Shown here piece after piece: positions 8,383 to 15,667 of a stretch of DNA of 18,357 nucleotides (positions within the stretch are counted from its first letter, which is position 1; each line of letters begins with the position of its first letter). The notes under the pieces are model-generated. The model did no database searches. It worked only from the letters and a program-made list of their open reading frames with translations, and had not been told where the DNA came from. Made by a program: the position numbers and the translations under genes. This DNA is from Litorimonas sp964511495 (GTDB lineage: Bacteria > Pseudomonadota > Alphaproteobacteria > Caulobacterales > Maricaulaceae). The stretch covers positions 1-18,357 of the forward strand of contig CAZEFT010000033.1 of assembly GCA_964511495.1 (NCBI GenBank). Reading direction: 5' to 3'.

Positions 8383-8796
8383 TTGGCCAAACTCACCGCA
8401 ACGGAAAAACTCTGTAAAAAGAAAACGGAAAAGAAAGTCAGACTCGAGAGTGATTTCGCAGGGGTCAAAGCCGGGCAGATGTTATTCATCGCCACCCCGA
8501 TGATTGTCGATGCCTATATCCGCAAAATCCCCAAGGGTGAACACCGCACCGTGCCGGGTATGCGCAATGAATTGGCTCGACGGAATAAATGCGATGCAGC
8601 CTGCCCCGTCAGCACCGCCATTTTCGTGCGCATGAGTGCCGAAGCGGCAATTGAGCAAATGAATGACGGCAAAGCCGAAAGCGACATCACCCCCTTCTGG
8701 CGCATCCTCCGCCCCGAAGACAAAATCACAAAACGCCTGCCCATCGACCCGGACTGGATTGCCAATAAGCGGAAGTTAGAGGGAATTTTCACTTAG
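8383..8796 (+). CDS. Conserved small protein, possibly alkyltransferase-like (MGMT-type fold lacking the active Cys)
   Basis: A 137-residue basic protein starting at TTG 8383. GGAGG seven bases upstream makes this the real start, and no ATG is available nearby. The N-terminus is Lys-rich (KLCKKKTEKK, 9-18). The region KIPKGEHRTVPGMRNELA (48-65) followed by TPFWRIL (103-109) recalls the order of the DNA-binding domain of O6-alkylguanine-DNA alkyltransferases: a GxxxTY helix, then PCHRV. Here the motif reads PFWRI, so the acceptor cysteine is absent, somewhat as in ATL proteins where it is Trp or Ala. CPVS (74-77) adds a conserved-looking Cys. I recall similar unannotated alphaproteobacterial proteins. 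The family assignment is inference. A role in sensing or binding DNA lesions is possible, but this could equally be a protein of unrelated function. Confidence 0.75.
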   Translation: MAKLTATEKLCKKKTEKKVRLESDFAGVKAGQMLFIATPMIVDAYIRKIPKGEHRTVPGMRNELARRNKCDAACPVSTAIFVRMSAEAAIEQMNDGKAESDITPFWRILRPEDKITKRLPIDPDWIANKRKLEGIFT

Positions 8797-8837
8797 ACCG
8801 TCTCAGATATAAGACTATCGCAATACCGCTAAAGCGC

Positions 8838-9338
8838 TTAATAATCTCGTTCAAAAGCCTGGGCGAATTTTAATCGCCCGCTGGCTTTATCGTCACCGAA
8901 AGACAGCCATTGGACAAATGCTAACGGTGTATCTCCATATTCAAGGGACCCGTCACTTTGAAAGCCAAAACGTTTGTAATAGTTCGGGTCTCCAATCAGC
9001 GCGCACCCCGCCGCACCTCTCTCCTTCATGATAGACAAGCCTTGCTTGATAAGTGTGCCGCCGATCCCATTTTTCTGTAACTCAGGGCTGACAGAGACAG
9101 GGCCAAGCCCTATCCAATGGGCGCTGATGCCGTTCAGGGTCACGGGCGAGAACGCAATATGGCCAAGAATATTGCCCTCATCTTCGGCAACCAAAGACAA
9201 AAGCAAGTCTCCATCCTCACGCAATTGGTCAATAATCGGGGCCTCTGTGCCATTGCTAAACGGCATAGGCGCGAAGGCTTCTAAAGTGAGCGCATATATC
9301 GCTTCTTTATCATCTTTGCACTCTTCTCTGATGACCAT
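8838..9338 (-). CDS. GNAT family N-acetyltransferase (YhbS-like)
   Basis: A predicted cytoplasmic acetyl-CoA-dependent acetyltransferase of 166 residues. The GNAT core is visible: a first strand MVIREE, helix residues 9-25, strand LLLSLVAEDEG followed by ILGHIAFSPVTL, and motif A in LGPVSVSPELQKNGIGGTL, whose QKNGIG loop is the acetyl-CoA pyrophosphate-binding Q/RxxGxG/A. GDPNYYKRFGF near the C-terminal third is typical of the YhbS branch. I chose ATG 9338; a TTG at 9350 would sit directly on the AGGGG ribosome site, leaving no spacing. The gene is convergent with the small gene ending at 8796 and follows the deiminase-type lipoprotein gene on the same strand after an 88-base gap. The substrate is unknown. 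Confidence 0.85.
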   Translation of the reverse strand: MVIREECKDDKEAIYALTLEAFAPMPFSNGTEAPIIDQLREDGDLLLSLVAEDEGNILGHIAFSPVTLNGISAHWIGLGPVSVSPELQKNGIGGTLIKQGLSIMKERGAAGCALIGDPNYYKRFGFQSDGSLEYGDTPLAFVQWLSFGDDKASGRLKFAQAFERDY

Positions 9339-9426
9339 ATGATAAAACAACCCCTATTTTAGTTTTACTTGCGACAGGAGAAGCCTCCTAATGCAGTCAC
9401 AGCGCTATAACTTACGAAAAACCAAC

Positions 9427-10503
9427 TTACCCACTCTGTGCGAAACTTAGGAAGGCTTTTGCGCCTTCCCCCCGCAATTGCCAAGACATACAGCGCACAC
9501 CGCCCCCCATTTGACAGACCTGAGAAGACTGCACGGGTATAACTTTGCGATCGGTCCAACCCCGAATTTGCTTTAAGGCATGTGCGTCCTCCGGGATGCC
9601 AAATTGCGGAAAATAAATTCGCTCAGGCGTGACCAACATATTTGTATAAAGACCACAGGCCGACCCAAAGCGCTCATCATAAATTTGAGAGCCATCATAA
9701 GGCGTGACAATTTCGTGGATGATGACATTGGGAAGACCCTGTCTCAGATCGGTTTTCAATTTTGCTGAATAGTCCGGGTCTTCCGGGTAGCTATTCATCA
9801 CAAGGGTATTTTCGCCTATAAAGGCTACAACGCCATCCGCATGTTCAAGACCGCCTTGTTCATCGGCTTCTATAAAGGCGACAGTCTTCGCGCCCGTCGA
9901 GCGCTGAATGGCCGCACGCCCTTGCTCTTCATTCAATCCGTTATCTCGGAGGAATTTGCGACTGATGACGACATTTCCGGCATAGTCATCGACAAAATTG
10001 CCTCCGTCATTCAACCAGTCACTCTCACCATAGCCGATATCAGCTCCTTCAAGATAGGTCGCAAAACGCTCTTGTACAAAGTCAGCCTCTCTTTGGCCCT
10101 TCCGTCCCCCGCCCTGTCCGGCAGACGTATATCTGAACAGCATAGGATTAACGGCGTTTGACGTCGAAAAATCACGTATCCAAATGTCTTGCATCTCTGC
10201 GCGAACAACATGACCTTCACCTAAAGCGGCAACATATTTCTCGTAATAATCAGACCCCGCCAAGATGATGATGTCATCATAATCGCGCGCCTGCTCAACA
10301 TACCCCACATGAAACGCAAAGATATCCTCCATAACGCCTGCATAATATGAGTCTTTATTGGGGGGCGTTGCCAAGACTATGAGTTCTTTTGACATCAACC
10401 TCACCTGCTGCTCAATTTGCGTATCTTTGGAGGACTCAACAGATGAATGACAGCCAAGAAGCGCCAATACACAAACAATCGCTGCGATCACTTCACGTCT
10501 CAT
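9427..10503 (-). CDS. Exported lipoprotein of the agmatine deiminase / peptidylarginine deiminase (PAD_porph) family
   Basis: A guanidine-modifying enzyme fold of 358 residues with an N-terminal lipoprotein signal (LLGC, Cys18). Family landmarks appear in order: MQDIWIRDFS (105-114, substrate-binding Asp106 and Asp111), DGGN (166-169), EHADG (220-224, catalytic His221 and Asp223) and GGGVRCMSWQ (333-342) with nucleophile Cys338. Known members hydrolyse agmatine to N-carbamoylputrescine or citrullinate arginine. Classical agmatine deiminase is cytoplasmic, whereas this one is predicted to be membrane-anchored outside the cytoplasm, so the substrate is probably external agmatine, arginine or peptide arginine. 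I chose ATG 10503, with AAGGG five bases upstream; an in-frame GTG at 10509 overlaps that site. It lies 99 bases after the dehydratase gene on the same strand, so read-through or its own promoter are both possible. Confidence 0.85.
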   Translation of the reverse strand: MRREVIAAIVCVLALLGCHSSVESSKDTQIEQQVRLMSKELIVLATPPNKDSYYAGVMEDIFAFHVGYVEQARDYDDIIILAGSDYYEKYVAALGEGHVVRAEMQDIWIRDFSTSNAVNPMLFRYTSAGQGGGRKGQREADFVQERFATYLEGADIGYGESDWLNDGGNFVDDYAGNVVISRKFLRDNGLNEEQGRAAIQRSTGAKTVAFIEADEQGGLEHADGVVAFIGENTLVMNSYPEDPDYSAKLKTDLRQGLPNVIIHEIVTPYDGSQIYDERFGSACGLYTNMLVTPERIYFPQFGIPEDAHALKQIRGWTDRKVIPVQSSQVCQMGGGVRCMSWQLRGEGAKAFLSFAQSG

Positions 10504-10552
10504 TTTCACCCTTTAAGGCTTATCCGCCTCAATTTTTGACACATAGATACAG

Positions 10553-10580
10553 TTGATAGAAAAGTCACCCTTCCGATCAA
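10553..10580 (-). promoter_or_regulatory. Weak candidate promoter of the deiminase-family gene
   Basis: On the minus strand TTGATC (10575-10580), 16 bases and TATCAA (10553-10558) lie about 50 bases upstream of the ATG. The -35 is reasonable and the -10 is weak. It would allow the gene to be expressed independently of the dehydratase gene before it. Confidence 0.25.
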
Positions 10581-10602
10581 ATCGCCCTCGTAGACATGAA
10601 CA

Positions 10603-11823
10603 CTAGTAATTCCACATAGTGCCATCTTCGAGACGAACAATAGGATGATAACGGCGATCAAAGCTATAGCGTTTGGCTTCTGTTTCATCAAAATCAACAC
10701 CCAGACCAGGTGCGTCACTGACATAGAACATACCATCTTTGAGATAATGTTCAGATGGGAAGAGCGCATCGCATTCAGGCGTCCCAAGCACGAGATACTC
10801 CTGAATGCCAAAATTAGGGGCCCAAGCATTAAGGTGAGCCTGTGCGGCCATAGAAATAGGAGAATGGCTGGGCGCCCCATGGAAACCCGTCCTGACATTA
10901 TGTAGACCTGCGAGCTCAACTATCCGCCTGACATGGGTAATGCCCCCCGCATAGGTCACAGAGACCCGAATAAAATCGAGAAGTTCTTCCTCAATCATAT
11001 CTTTGCAATCCCATATGGAATTAAAAACCTCACCAATCGCAATGGGAACCGTGGTGTGATGCCGTATCAGTCTGAGCACAGATTGGTCATCGGCGGGTGT
11101 AGGATCTTCCATCCAGAATAGATTATATTTCTCGATCTCTTTGCCAAAGGCCGCCGCTTCTCTCGGGCGCAGGCGGTGATGCACGTCGTGCAAAAGTTTA
11201 AGATCAGGGCCAAACTTTTCGCGAACCGCTTCAAAAACACTTGGCATATATTTGAGGTATTTTTCACTATCCCAAACTTCTTGATCTGGAAGCGTGCCAT
11301 ATTGGGTAATGAAATGTTTGGAATCTCCACCTTTGCCCGTAGCATAGCCGCCTTCGGGCATATCCGGAATGCCGCATTGAAGACGAATAGCCTTATAGCC
11401 TAACTCTTGATAGTGGGCGACAGAGTCGAGCAACATATCCAGGTCTGTGCCAACAGCATGCGCATAGACCAAAGCCCCCTCACGGCTTTTGCCGCCAAAG
11501 AGCTGATAAAGCGGCAAGCCCGCAATCTTTCCTTTTATATCCCAAAGGGCCATATCCACGGCGCCAAAGGCCGCCATTGCCACGGGGCCACGGCGAAAAT
11601 AAGCCCCACGGTAAAAATATTGCCAGATATCTTCGCTATTGCGCGGGTCCATGCCGATGAGACACGGTATCATATAGGTCTTCAAAAACTCTGCGGGAAG
11701 CGTTTCGCGCGTATTGAGCGTGCCATCACCAATACCGTATATTCCGGCATCCGTCATAATCTTCAAAGTGACGTAATTCTTACCCGGACCGCCAACAAAA
11801 ACTTCTGCGCTCGTGATTTTCAT
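10603..11823 (-). CDS. Enolase-superfamily sugar-acid dehydratase, mannonate dehydratase (ManD/RspA) subgroup
   Basis: Cytoplasmic Mg2+-dependent dehydratase of 406 residues, the usual ManD length, matching Novosphingobium ManD from start to end (for example IGMDPRNSEDIWQY, RGAYFRRGP, PNFGIQEY and a terminal RLEDGTMWNY). Predicted metal ligands are Asp213, Glu239 and Glu265. Catalytic candidates are Arg147, Tyr160, His215 in HDVHH and His315 in GFHGA. Characterised relatives dehydrate D-mannonate or D-gluconate to 2-keto-3-deoxygluconate, some only weakly. Here the loop after His315 reads APSHSP where ManD has ATDLSP, and FWMEDPTP replaces FWLEDCTP, so substrate preference is open. The start has GGAGA five bases upstream. 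It is divergent from a Gfo/Idh oxidoreductase and symporter, suggesting one pathway. No keto-deoxygluconate kinase or aldolase lies in the window. Confidence 0.9.
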   Translation of the reverse strand: MKITSAEVFVGGPGKNYVTLKIMTDAGIYGIGDGTLNTRETLPAEFLKTYMIPCLIGMDPRNSEDIWQYFYRGAYFRRGPVAMAAFGAVDMALWDIKGKIAGLPLYQLFGGKSREGALVYAHAVGTDLDMLLDSVAHYQELGYKAIRLQCGIPDMPEGGYATGKGGDSKHFITQYGTLPDQEVWDSEKYLKYMPSVFEAVREKFGPDLKLLHDVHHRLRPREAAAFGKEIEKYNLFWMEDPTPADDQSVLRLIRHHTTVPIAIGEVFNSIWDCKDMIEEELLDFIRVSVTYAGGITHVRRIVELAGLHNVRTGFHGAPSHSPISMAAQAHLNAWAPNFGIQEYLVLGTPECDALFPSEHYLKDGMFYVSDAPGLGVDFDETEAKRYSFDRRYHPIVRLEDGTMWNY

Positions 11824-11847
11824 TTTTGTCTCCAGTTGTTTTTGCTA

Positions 11848-11891
11848 TTGGTATTAACATAAAGGCAGGGTTGGTATAGGCCTTTGGTATA
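11848..11891. promoter_or_regulatory. Three TTGGTAT repeats in the divergent promoter region, possible GntR-type operator
   Basis: TTGGTAT occurs at 11848-11854, 11871-11877 and 11884-11890, and the last two extend to TTGGTATA. They lie between the divergently transcribed dehydratase and oxidoreductase genes. The heptamer is the half-site of the TTGGTATACCAA operator known for UxuR/ExuR-type GntR regulators, which control hexuronate and mannonate genes. No complete palindrome is present and no regulator gene is in the window, so the assignment is inference. Confidence 0.45.
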
Positions 11892-11910
11892 AATAGGTTG
11901 GGGCGAGACA

Positions 11911-13047
11911 ATGAGCAAGATTATAAGGGTACTCGTCCACGGAACAGGCTTTGCAGGACAAGGACATGCAGAGGCCTTCAGAGAAACGGGCGCGGAAGTT
12001 ATTGGCATGGTTGGACGCACGGAAAGCGTCCTTAATCAGGTCACAGCCCAGATGAACATTCCTTATGCTGGTATGAATTGGCAGCAAGCCTTGAAAGATT
12101 GCAAGCCCGATATCGTATCGATTGCAACACCCGGCGGAGCGCATTTCGAACCGATCAAGCAAGCGATTGCAGCGGGGTGTCATGTCTTTTGTGACAAACC
12201 GCTCACCGCAGATGGCTCAACCGCAAGAGAACTTTATGAGCTTGCTTCTAAAAAAGGTATAAAAACAGCCTTCGCAGCGAGTTTCAGATATATGCCTGAA
12301 ATTCTTCATGCCAAAAGATTAGTCGAAGGCGGGGCTATTGGGGAACCGCTCGAAGTTGAATGTATATCCCATTTCAATTTAGAGCGAGATATACCTTTTG
12401 GCTGGTCTCATCGGAGAGAAGATGGCGGGGGACGCCTTAATAATAACTTCACCCACAAACTCTCTATCGTCACGTCGGTTATTGGCGAAAAAATTCTTTC
12501 CATTATGGGTGAAGTGCGGGATGATATGGGCCAAGCCCCTATCGTTGAAGGCGTGCATAATTTTAAAACGCGACGCGATCATATTCCTGATGATCTAAAC
12601 GACCCTTCACTTAAATGGGGCACTTCTAATGTTGAGTGGTCTTACAATGTAACCGCCAAGCTCCAAAGCCCCTATGCAAAATCCCCTGTGACAGCTTTGT
12701 TCAAACATGGAGGCTTGCATCCCCGTTTTCATGAAGATTATATTTCTTTTTATGGCAGCAAGGGTACAATCTATATTAAAGGCCATTACGGAAGCGGCCC
12801 CTTATACCTTTATAGTGAAAACAAAGCTTGGGAAGAGATTAAACTCCCCGCTGACATTGCCGCCAATATTCCAAATGTTGAGGGGGATACTGAGCGAAAC
12901 TGGCGATATCTTATCCGCGAATTTGTCAAAGATATAAAGGGAGAGCCCGCTCTGCCTTACTTGACCTTCAAAGAAGGAGCGCAATATCAGCAGCTCATAG
13001 ACATCATCCGCCAAAACAACAATTGGACGGATGTAGACCATCTTTAA
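11911..13047 (+). CDS. Gfo/Idh/MocA family NAD(P)-dependent oxidoreductase
   Basis: A predicted cytoplasmic dehydrogenase of 378 residues. The N-terminal Rossmann fold carries GTGFAGQGH (11-19) for NAD(P). VSIATPGGAH (69-78) and CDKPLTAD (94-101) are the family's TP..H and EKP motifs; the Lys of the latter (Lys96) is the usual catalytic or positioning lysine. The C-terminal sheet domain contains GGGRLNNNFTH (172-182), where His182 matches the family's conserved His, but the usual Asp four residues before it is Asn178. Such enzymes oxidise or reduce sugars, inositols or sugar acids. The gene is divergent from the ManD-type dehydratase, and its stop is four bases from the symporter start, so it is co-expressed with transport. 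The substrate is probably the compound taken up by that symporter or a product of it. Confidence 0.9.
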   Translation: MSKIIRVLVHGTGFAGQGHAEAFRETGAEVIGMVGRTESVLNQVTAQMNIPYAGMNWQQALKDCKPDIVSIATPGGAHFEPIKQAIAAGCHVFCDKPLTADGSTARELYELASKKGIKTAFAASFRYMPEILHAKRLVEGGAIGEPLEVECISHFNLERDIPFGWSHRREDGGGRLNNNFTHKLSIVTSVIGEKILSIMGEVRDDMGQAPIVEGVHNFKTRRDHIPDDLNDPSLKWGTSNVEWSYNVTAKLQSPYAKSPVTALFKHGGLHPRFHEDYISFYGSKGTIYIKGHYGSGPLYLYSENKAWEEIKLPADIAANIPNVEGDTERNWRYLIREFVKDIKGEPALPYLTFKEGAQYQQLIDIIRQNNNWTDVDHL

Positions 13048-13051
13048 ATCA

Positions 13052-14809
13052 ATGACTTCAAAAATAGACATATCCAATATCGAGTTTTTCGTCATCATTG
13101 GCTATCTTGTCTTAATTGCCGTTGTTGGCGTTGTTTTTAAAAAATTCTCCTCCGACACTGATGACTATTTCAAGAGCGGCTGTAAGGGGAGCTGGTGGCT
13201 TGTAGGCAGTAGCGCCTTTATGAGCGCCTTTAGCGCATGGACATTCACAGGCGCAGCAGGCGTGGCTTTTGAGTCCGGATTTTCAGTCATGATTATCTTT
13301 CTGGGCAATGCTTTCGGCTTCTTTTTGAACTTTCTATTTTTAGGGCCGTGGCTTCGCCAGATGCGGGTAACAACCTTTCCCGAAGCCATTTCCAAGCGTT
13401 TTGGTGAAAAAACCCGTATGTTTTACGCGCTTTATGAAGTGCCCATTCGCATCTTATATTCGGCTATGGCGTTATATGGCCTCGGCATTTTTTGCTCGGC
13501 AGTGTTTGGCTATAATATCTTCCTCGTTATCCTGGCCTGCGGGATCATTGTGCTTTTTTACTCGGCAACGGGTGGGCGCTGGGCGGTCATGGCCACGGAC
13601 TTTTTGCAAGGCCTTATTCTAGTCCCGCTTACCATAATTATTGCGTGGCTCTGCATGAGAGAAATTGGCGGCATCGAAAATATGTTCGCTCAAATTGACG
13701 CGCAAGGCCTCTCCGAAAAGTTCAAGATGATAAATTCTGCAGCCCTTTTTGGCGGCGCCTATACATGGGGCTGGGCCAGCGCTATGGTCACGAAAGGGTT
13801 TTTAGTTTTCAATTCCATGTATGCTGGCCCGCGTTATTTCTCCGTCAAAGACGGGCGCGAAGCGCGCAAAGCCGCTTTACTCGCCTCCGCTCTTTTTTTA
13901 CTCGGGGGTTTAATTTGGTTCTTGCCGCCCATCACGGCCCGGCTCTTATTTGCCGAAGACGTCATGACTCTCGGCATTAGCAAACCCGCAGAGGCGGCCT
14001 ATGCCATTGCGAGTATTAAACTCCTCCCAACAGGACTTATCGGACTGATTGTTGTTGCCATCCTAACGGCTAGTATGAGCACTATGGATACAGGGCTAAA
14101 TACCAATGTCGCCATTATCATCAAAGATATTTACCCCAAGATTGCGCGCCGTTTTAAAAAGACACTAAAATCCGAGACTGAGCTGCTCAAATATGGACGT
14201 CTCTACACGTGGATTATGGGCGTCTTTATTCTGTTATTGGCGCTCTACATGGCGCAGGCCAAAGGCAAAGGCATTTTTGAAATTATGCTTGATGTTGGTG
14301 CGCTGCTTATGACACCCATTCAAATACCACTCATGTGGGGATTGTTTATTAAAAGGACTCCCCAATGGGCTGCGCTGCTCTCTATTAGTTTTGCTCTCAC
14401 CGTTTCATTGTTAGCATTTATGAATGTCCCTCTCTCGACACTCGGTTTTTCTGCCGACGCCACATGGACATTCCAAACTAAATTTTTCGGTGTCTTTATT
14501 GCAGGCTCCCTCGGCTTTTTACTGTCTATACCATTTGCCCCCGCCAAAGACTCCGCACATCGCATCCGGGTTGATAATTTCATCACAACCATGAAAACAC
14601 CCATAGATTTTGAAGCCGAAATCGGCGCAGCGAATGATTTGGCACAGCTAAAAGTCATCGGAATCTTCGGTATCGTCATTGCAGGCTTCATTGCCTTAAT
14701 GCTCTTCATACCTAATCCGCTAGAAGGCAGGGTAACGATTGGTACTCTTGCATTGATGATAGGCAGCGTAAGCGGATTTATGATACGCGCCGGTAAGAAA
14801 GCAGTGTGA
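13052..14809 (+). CDS. Sodium:solute symporter (SSS family)
   Basis: Inner-membrane Na+-coupled transporter of 585 residues with about 13-14 hydrophobic segments, the SSS size. The N-terminus shows the family pattern: one helix, a DDYFKSGCKGSWWLVGSSAF stretch, then SAFSAWTFTGAAG with a broken, Gly/Ser-rich helix. YSATGGRWAVMATDFLQG (170-187) matches the SSS signature region. ILTASMSTMDTGLNTN near the middle carries the Ser-rich Na2-site helix. A long polar insert near the C-terminus (about 490-530) precedes two last helices. The ATG follows the oxidoreductase stop after four bases and has no clear ribosome site of its own, so translational coupling is likely. The substrate is most likely a sugar, sugar acid or polyol handled by the adjacent enzymes; that is inference from context. 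Confidence 0.9.
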   Translation: MTSKIDISNIEFFVIIGYLVLIAVVGVVFKKFSSDTDDYFKSGCKGSWWLVGSSAFMSAFSAWTFTGAAGVAFESGFSVMIIFLGNAFGFFLNFLFLGPWLRQMRVTTFPEAISKRFGEKTRMFYALYEVPIRILYSAMALYGLGIFCSAVFGYNIFLVILACGIIVLFYSATGGRWAVMATDFLQGLILVPLTIIIAWLCMREIGGIENMFAQIDAQGLSEKFKMINSAALFGGAYTWGWASAMVTKGFLVFNSMYAGPRYFSVKDGREARKAALLASALFLLGGLIWFLPPITARLLFAEDVMTLGISKPAEAAYAIASIKLLPTGLIGLIVVAILTASMSTMDTGLNTNVAIIIKDIYPKIARRFKKTLKSETELLKYGRLYTWIMGVFILLLALYMAQAKGKGIFEIMLDVGALLMTPIQIPLMWGLFIKRTPQWAALLSISFALTVSLLAFMNVPLSTLGFSADATWTFQTKFFGVFIAGSLGFLLSIPFAPAKDSAHRIRVDNFITTMKTPIDFEAEIGAANDLAQLKVIGIFGIVIAGFIALMLFIPNPLEGRVTIGTLALMIGSVSGFMIRAGKKAV

Positions 14810-14878
14810 AATTAGGAAGCCGTATTTCTCACGTCTCATCATCACCCAAAGCGAACGTTAGCCGCAGTATATATTTTG

Positions 14879-14899
14879 AGCGATTTTGAATCGCTGAAA
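14879..14899. terminator. Weak hairpin between convergent symporter gene and membrane-protein array
   Basis: AGCGATT (14879-14885) and AATCGCT (14889-14895) form a perfect 7-bp stem with a 3-base loop in the 94-base convergent gap. The following sequence GAAAAATTTTAC has only a short T run on the plus strand, and the minus side has CAAAATATAT. It may act as a modest two-way terminator. Confidence 0.4.
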
Positions 14900-14903
14900 A
14901 ATT

Positions 14904-14942
14904 TTACGTTTTCTCGTGTTTTGTGAGGGAGCGCAGGCGCAT
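14904..14942 (-). pseudogene. Remnant of a fifth array copy: first nine codons then early stop
   Basis: The ATG at 14942 overlaps the stop of the preceding array gene as TAATG, exactly as at the other junctions. The frame begins MRLRSLTKH, identical to the first nine residues of three array members, then leaves the family as EKT and a stop, giving 12 codons. The nucleotides from about 14914 to 14945 are identical to the junction at about 17200-17231 and less similar to the other two junctions. GAGG lies nine bases upstream of the ATG, so the short peptide could still be translated. I read this as a truncated gene left after deletion or incomplete duplication; I cannot see any remaining family sequence further downstream. 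Confidence 0.7.
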
Positions 14943-15667
14943 TATTTGAGGTCCTCGATGACCGCCAAGACAGTATCGAGGTCGCGGCGTTGCCCTCGAA
15001 TATTTGAATGAACCCATGTCTGAAGTCTAAGAACCGCTTCAACTTGCTTAAAATAATCCTCATCAGCAATCATCGCTTCGAAATCATACCCAACTATTGG
15101 GAGAATTTGGAATTCACCATTTTTATCCCGTTTGAGAGCTGCGGTTTCGGCGTATTTACTCTCAGAATAACCGGTACTCACCATTACCGCTCGTATTTCT
15201 GACAGGTTGAATTGCCTCTGTTGCGTTCCATTATCATATTTAGATAAGGCCACGCGAAATTTTTCATTCGCAATCAAATCCAGACGCCCGCTCGTTTGTA
15301 ATTCCTGATAAGTAACCGAACGACTCGTGAATGATGGATAACTCGCGCCGTAGGCCATCGCATTTATTATCGACTCTTTTTCACTTTCCAGAACCGATCC
15401 TCTTCGAAGGGCTTGGCGCCAGACCTCCATATTGATGAGTTGTCCCTCCATTCGCTCTACCGCCGTATGAAGTTCCTGATCTATAATTTCAAAATCGGCA
15501 ATCAACCTACTCTCGACTAGAGATTTGAGTTTGTTTTCAGACCGCGCCTCACTCCAATTCGTAATCTGAAACGCGATGAGGATACCGACGACGACAATGA
15601 AAAAATCGAGCGCAACCGCGAACCAGTTTTGCTCGCGGATGTGTTTTGTCAGAGAACGCAGGCGCAT
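14942..15667 (-). CDS. Array protein 4: single-pass membrane protein, DUF6090-like
   Basis: A 241-residue protein of unknown function. Residues 1-14 are basic (MRLRSLTKHIREQN), residues 15-37 form one hydrophobic segment ending IAFQITNW, and the remainder is polar and largely helical. The segment GILIAFQITNW followed by charged residues resembles the GILIALQINNWNE anchor of DUF6090-type proteins; that link is from memory. Two motifs recur in all array members: YQELQTSGRLDLIANEKFRVAL (120-141, given by its core ELxxSGxLxxL) and YDFEAM (194-199). The basic N-terminus implies an N-in topology with the large domain in the periplasm. Its ATG overlaps the previous stop (TAATG) with GGAGGAAA eight bases upstream. 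It is the last intact gene of the unit. Confidence 0.85.
   Translation of the reverse strand: MRLRSLTKHIREQNWFAVALDFFIVVVGILIAFQITNWSEARSENKLKSLVESRLIADFEIIDQELHTAVERMEGQLINMEVWRQALRRGSVLESEKESIINAMAYGASYPSFTSRSVTYQELQTSGRLDLIANEKFRVALSKYDNGTQQRQFNLSEIRAVMVSTGYSESKYAETAALKRDKNGEFQILPIVGYDFEAMIADEDYFKQVEAVLRLQTWVHSNIRGQRRDLDTVLAVIEDLK
15549..15667 (-). repeat. Near-identical 119-bp 5' module, array copy 4
   Basis: Encodes the basic N-terminus and membrane anchor through the ITNWSE stretch. By eye it differs from the module at 16412-16530 at only about eight or nine positions, while the sequence after it in the two genes is unrelated at the nucleotide level. Most differences are at third codon positions. 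Confidence 0.8.

Noticed and set aside
9376..9389. Hairpin AGGAG-AAGC-CTCCT after the deiminase-family gene
   Set aside because: It has a five-pair stem with no T run in either direction, so it could be chance.
10506..10919. Minus-strand open frame of 137 codons overlapping the end of the dehydratase gene
   Set aside because: It lies mostly inside the dehydratase gene in another frame and lacks a start site with a ribosome-binding sequence.
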